A DNA stretch of 53,967 bases from Asaia bogorensis (GTDB lineage: Bacteria > Pseudomonadota > Alphaproteobacteria > Acetobacterales > Acetobacteraceae): positions 1 to 53,967 of the forward strand of contig CALQTN020000024.1 in the NCBI GenBank assembly GCA_943333505.2, written 5' to 3'. Positions within the stretch are counted from its first letter, which is position 1. Each line of letters begins with the position of its first letter. Shown in pieces: positions 53,550-53,967 of this stretch. Made by a program: the position numbers and the translations under genes. The notes under the pieces were generated by a model. It had not been told where the DNA came from. It did no database searches and saw nothing but the letters and a program-made list of their open reading frames with translations.

Positions 53550-53613
53550 TGGTCGCGCCAACGACCGCTTATGGACAAAGTTTTTTTGGTTCTTTTTGTT
53601 CACAAAAAGAACG
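53550..53613 (+). repeat. Nested-palindrome intergenic element, copy 5 (partial)
   Basis: Right half of the element: GGTCG...CGACC arm, AAAGTTTTTTTGG and the TTCTTTTTG/CAAAAAGAA hairpin. The left A/T hairpin is not evident. The element runs into the 3' end of the minus-strand ArsC/Spx gene and supplies its stop codon. Confidence 0.75.
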
Positions 53614-53965
53614 CGCTTGCCTCATAGCTTCCTGGCTTAAACCCAACGATGAGCGTCGCCCCCGTATCCAAAACCGGTCGCTTGATCATCGACGGCGCCG
53701 CCAGCATCAGCGTGATGGCCTTGGCTTCGTCGAGGTTTTCGCGATCGGCCGACGGCAGCTTGCGAAACGTGGTGCCGGCGCGGTTGAGCAGGGTTTCCCA
53801 GCCAACCGCCGCGCACCAGTGTTCCAGCATCGGCCGGGTGATGCCGGCAGTTTTGTAGTCGTGGAAGTGGTAGGCGACCCCGTGTGTATCGAGCCAGGCG
53901 CGGGCTTTTTTCATGGTGTCGCAGGCTTTTATGCCGTGAAGGGTGATCACGGGTGCTATTCCCAC
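53600..53965 (-). CDS. ArsC/Spx-family protein (YffB-like), possibly partial at the window edge
   Basis: 121 residues of thioredoxin-like ArsC/Spx fold. The N-terminus has VITLHGIKACDTMKKARAWL with one cysteine in the active-site loop. RPVLDTGATLIVGFKPGSY is the conserved end. Only one active-site Cys is evident, so it resembles YffB rather than a classical arsenate reductase. The last codons (SAFFL, stop) are encoded by the repeat element. The start is GTG 53965, two bases from the window end, so the true start may lie outside. Confidence 0.8.
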   Translation of the reverse strand: MGIAPVITLHGIKACDTMKKARAWLDTHGVAYHFHDYKTAGITRPMLEHWCAAVGWETLLNRAGTTFRKLPSADRENLDEAKAITLMLAAPSMIKRPVLDTGATLIVGFKPGSYEASAFFL

Positions 53966-53967
53966 TC

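Overview
The window looks like chromosomal DNA of a GC-rich alphaproteobacterium, most likely Acetobacteraceae or a close Rhodospirillales relative. The evidence is the GC-rich, short-intergenic layout, a class II (B12) ribonucleotide reductase, a malic enzyme-phosphotransacetylase fusion, a monomeric isocitrate dehydrogenase, a yajC/DUF815 pair, and a short hypothetical family (52948-53472) that I associate with acetic-acid bacteria. No rRNA or tRNA gene was seen. The taxonomic call is inference.

Layout. 78-3032: class III CoA-transferase, threonine aldolase, and a VapBC-type toxin-antitoxin pair whose toxin carries an internal deletion. 3197-7868: EF-G-like GTPase, then a two-gene minus-strand operon of a GrdB-like protein with an in-frame UGA (probable selenocysteine) and D-aminopeptidase dap. 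8070-16383: nrdJ behind tandem NrdR-like boxes, maeB, a membrane DnaJ-domain protein, a phosphotransferase, an esterase and a luciferase-like oxidoreductase. 16388-23072: TPR membrane protein, nnr (NAD(P)HX repair), epoxide hydrolase and an AceE-like thiamine-diphosphate enzyme. 23091-28908: an SDR, then a phoA-led operon with a DUF3299-like protein and an ABC exporter behind a Pho-box-like site, and a DUF815 ATPase. 29001-31268: yajC, a large cruciform-forming repeat, sodB, a squalene/phytoene-synthase-like gene, and a tiny ORF with an extreme Shine-Dalgarno. 31273-39115: a six-gene catabolic operon (hydantoinase A/B, D-aminoacylase, hydrolase, enoyl-CoA hydratase, oxidoreductase). 39207-43115: 2-hydroxyacid dehydrogenase, a second CoA-transferase, a DehI-like protein and an SDR. 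43249-47128: a LacI-controlled sugar cassette bracketed by inverted copies of a 104-bp palindromic element. 47135-49357: icd. 49541-52887: an AT-rich island of unrecognised membrane-protein genes between direct repeats of an IS3-type left-end relic. The window ends with a short hypothetical gene and an ArsC/Spx-family gene.

Three themes stand out. First, D-amino-acid and cyclic-amide metabolism recurs: dap, D-aminoacylase and hydantoinase A/B, plus a GrdB-like protein whose family includes D-proline and glycine reductases. Second, the chromosome is decorated with nested-palindrome intergenic elements: five copies of a TTCTTTTTG/CAAAAAGAA element, two copies of an AGAGCGTGATGACCGC element, and one 40-bp perfect palindrome. 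Third, foreign DNA is concentrated at the right end.

The best candidate for something overlooked is the UGA-interrupted gene at 6672-7868, which a standard annotation would split into two genes. The AT-rich island and the mini-ORF at 31121-31195 come next.
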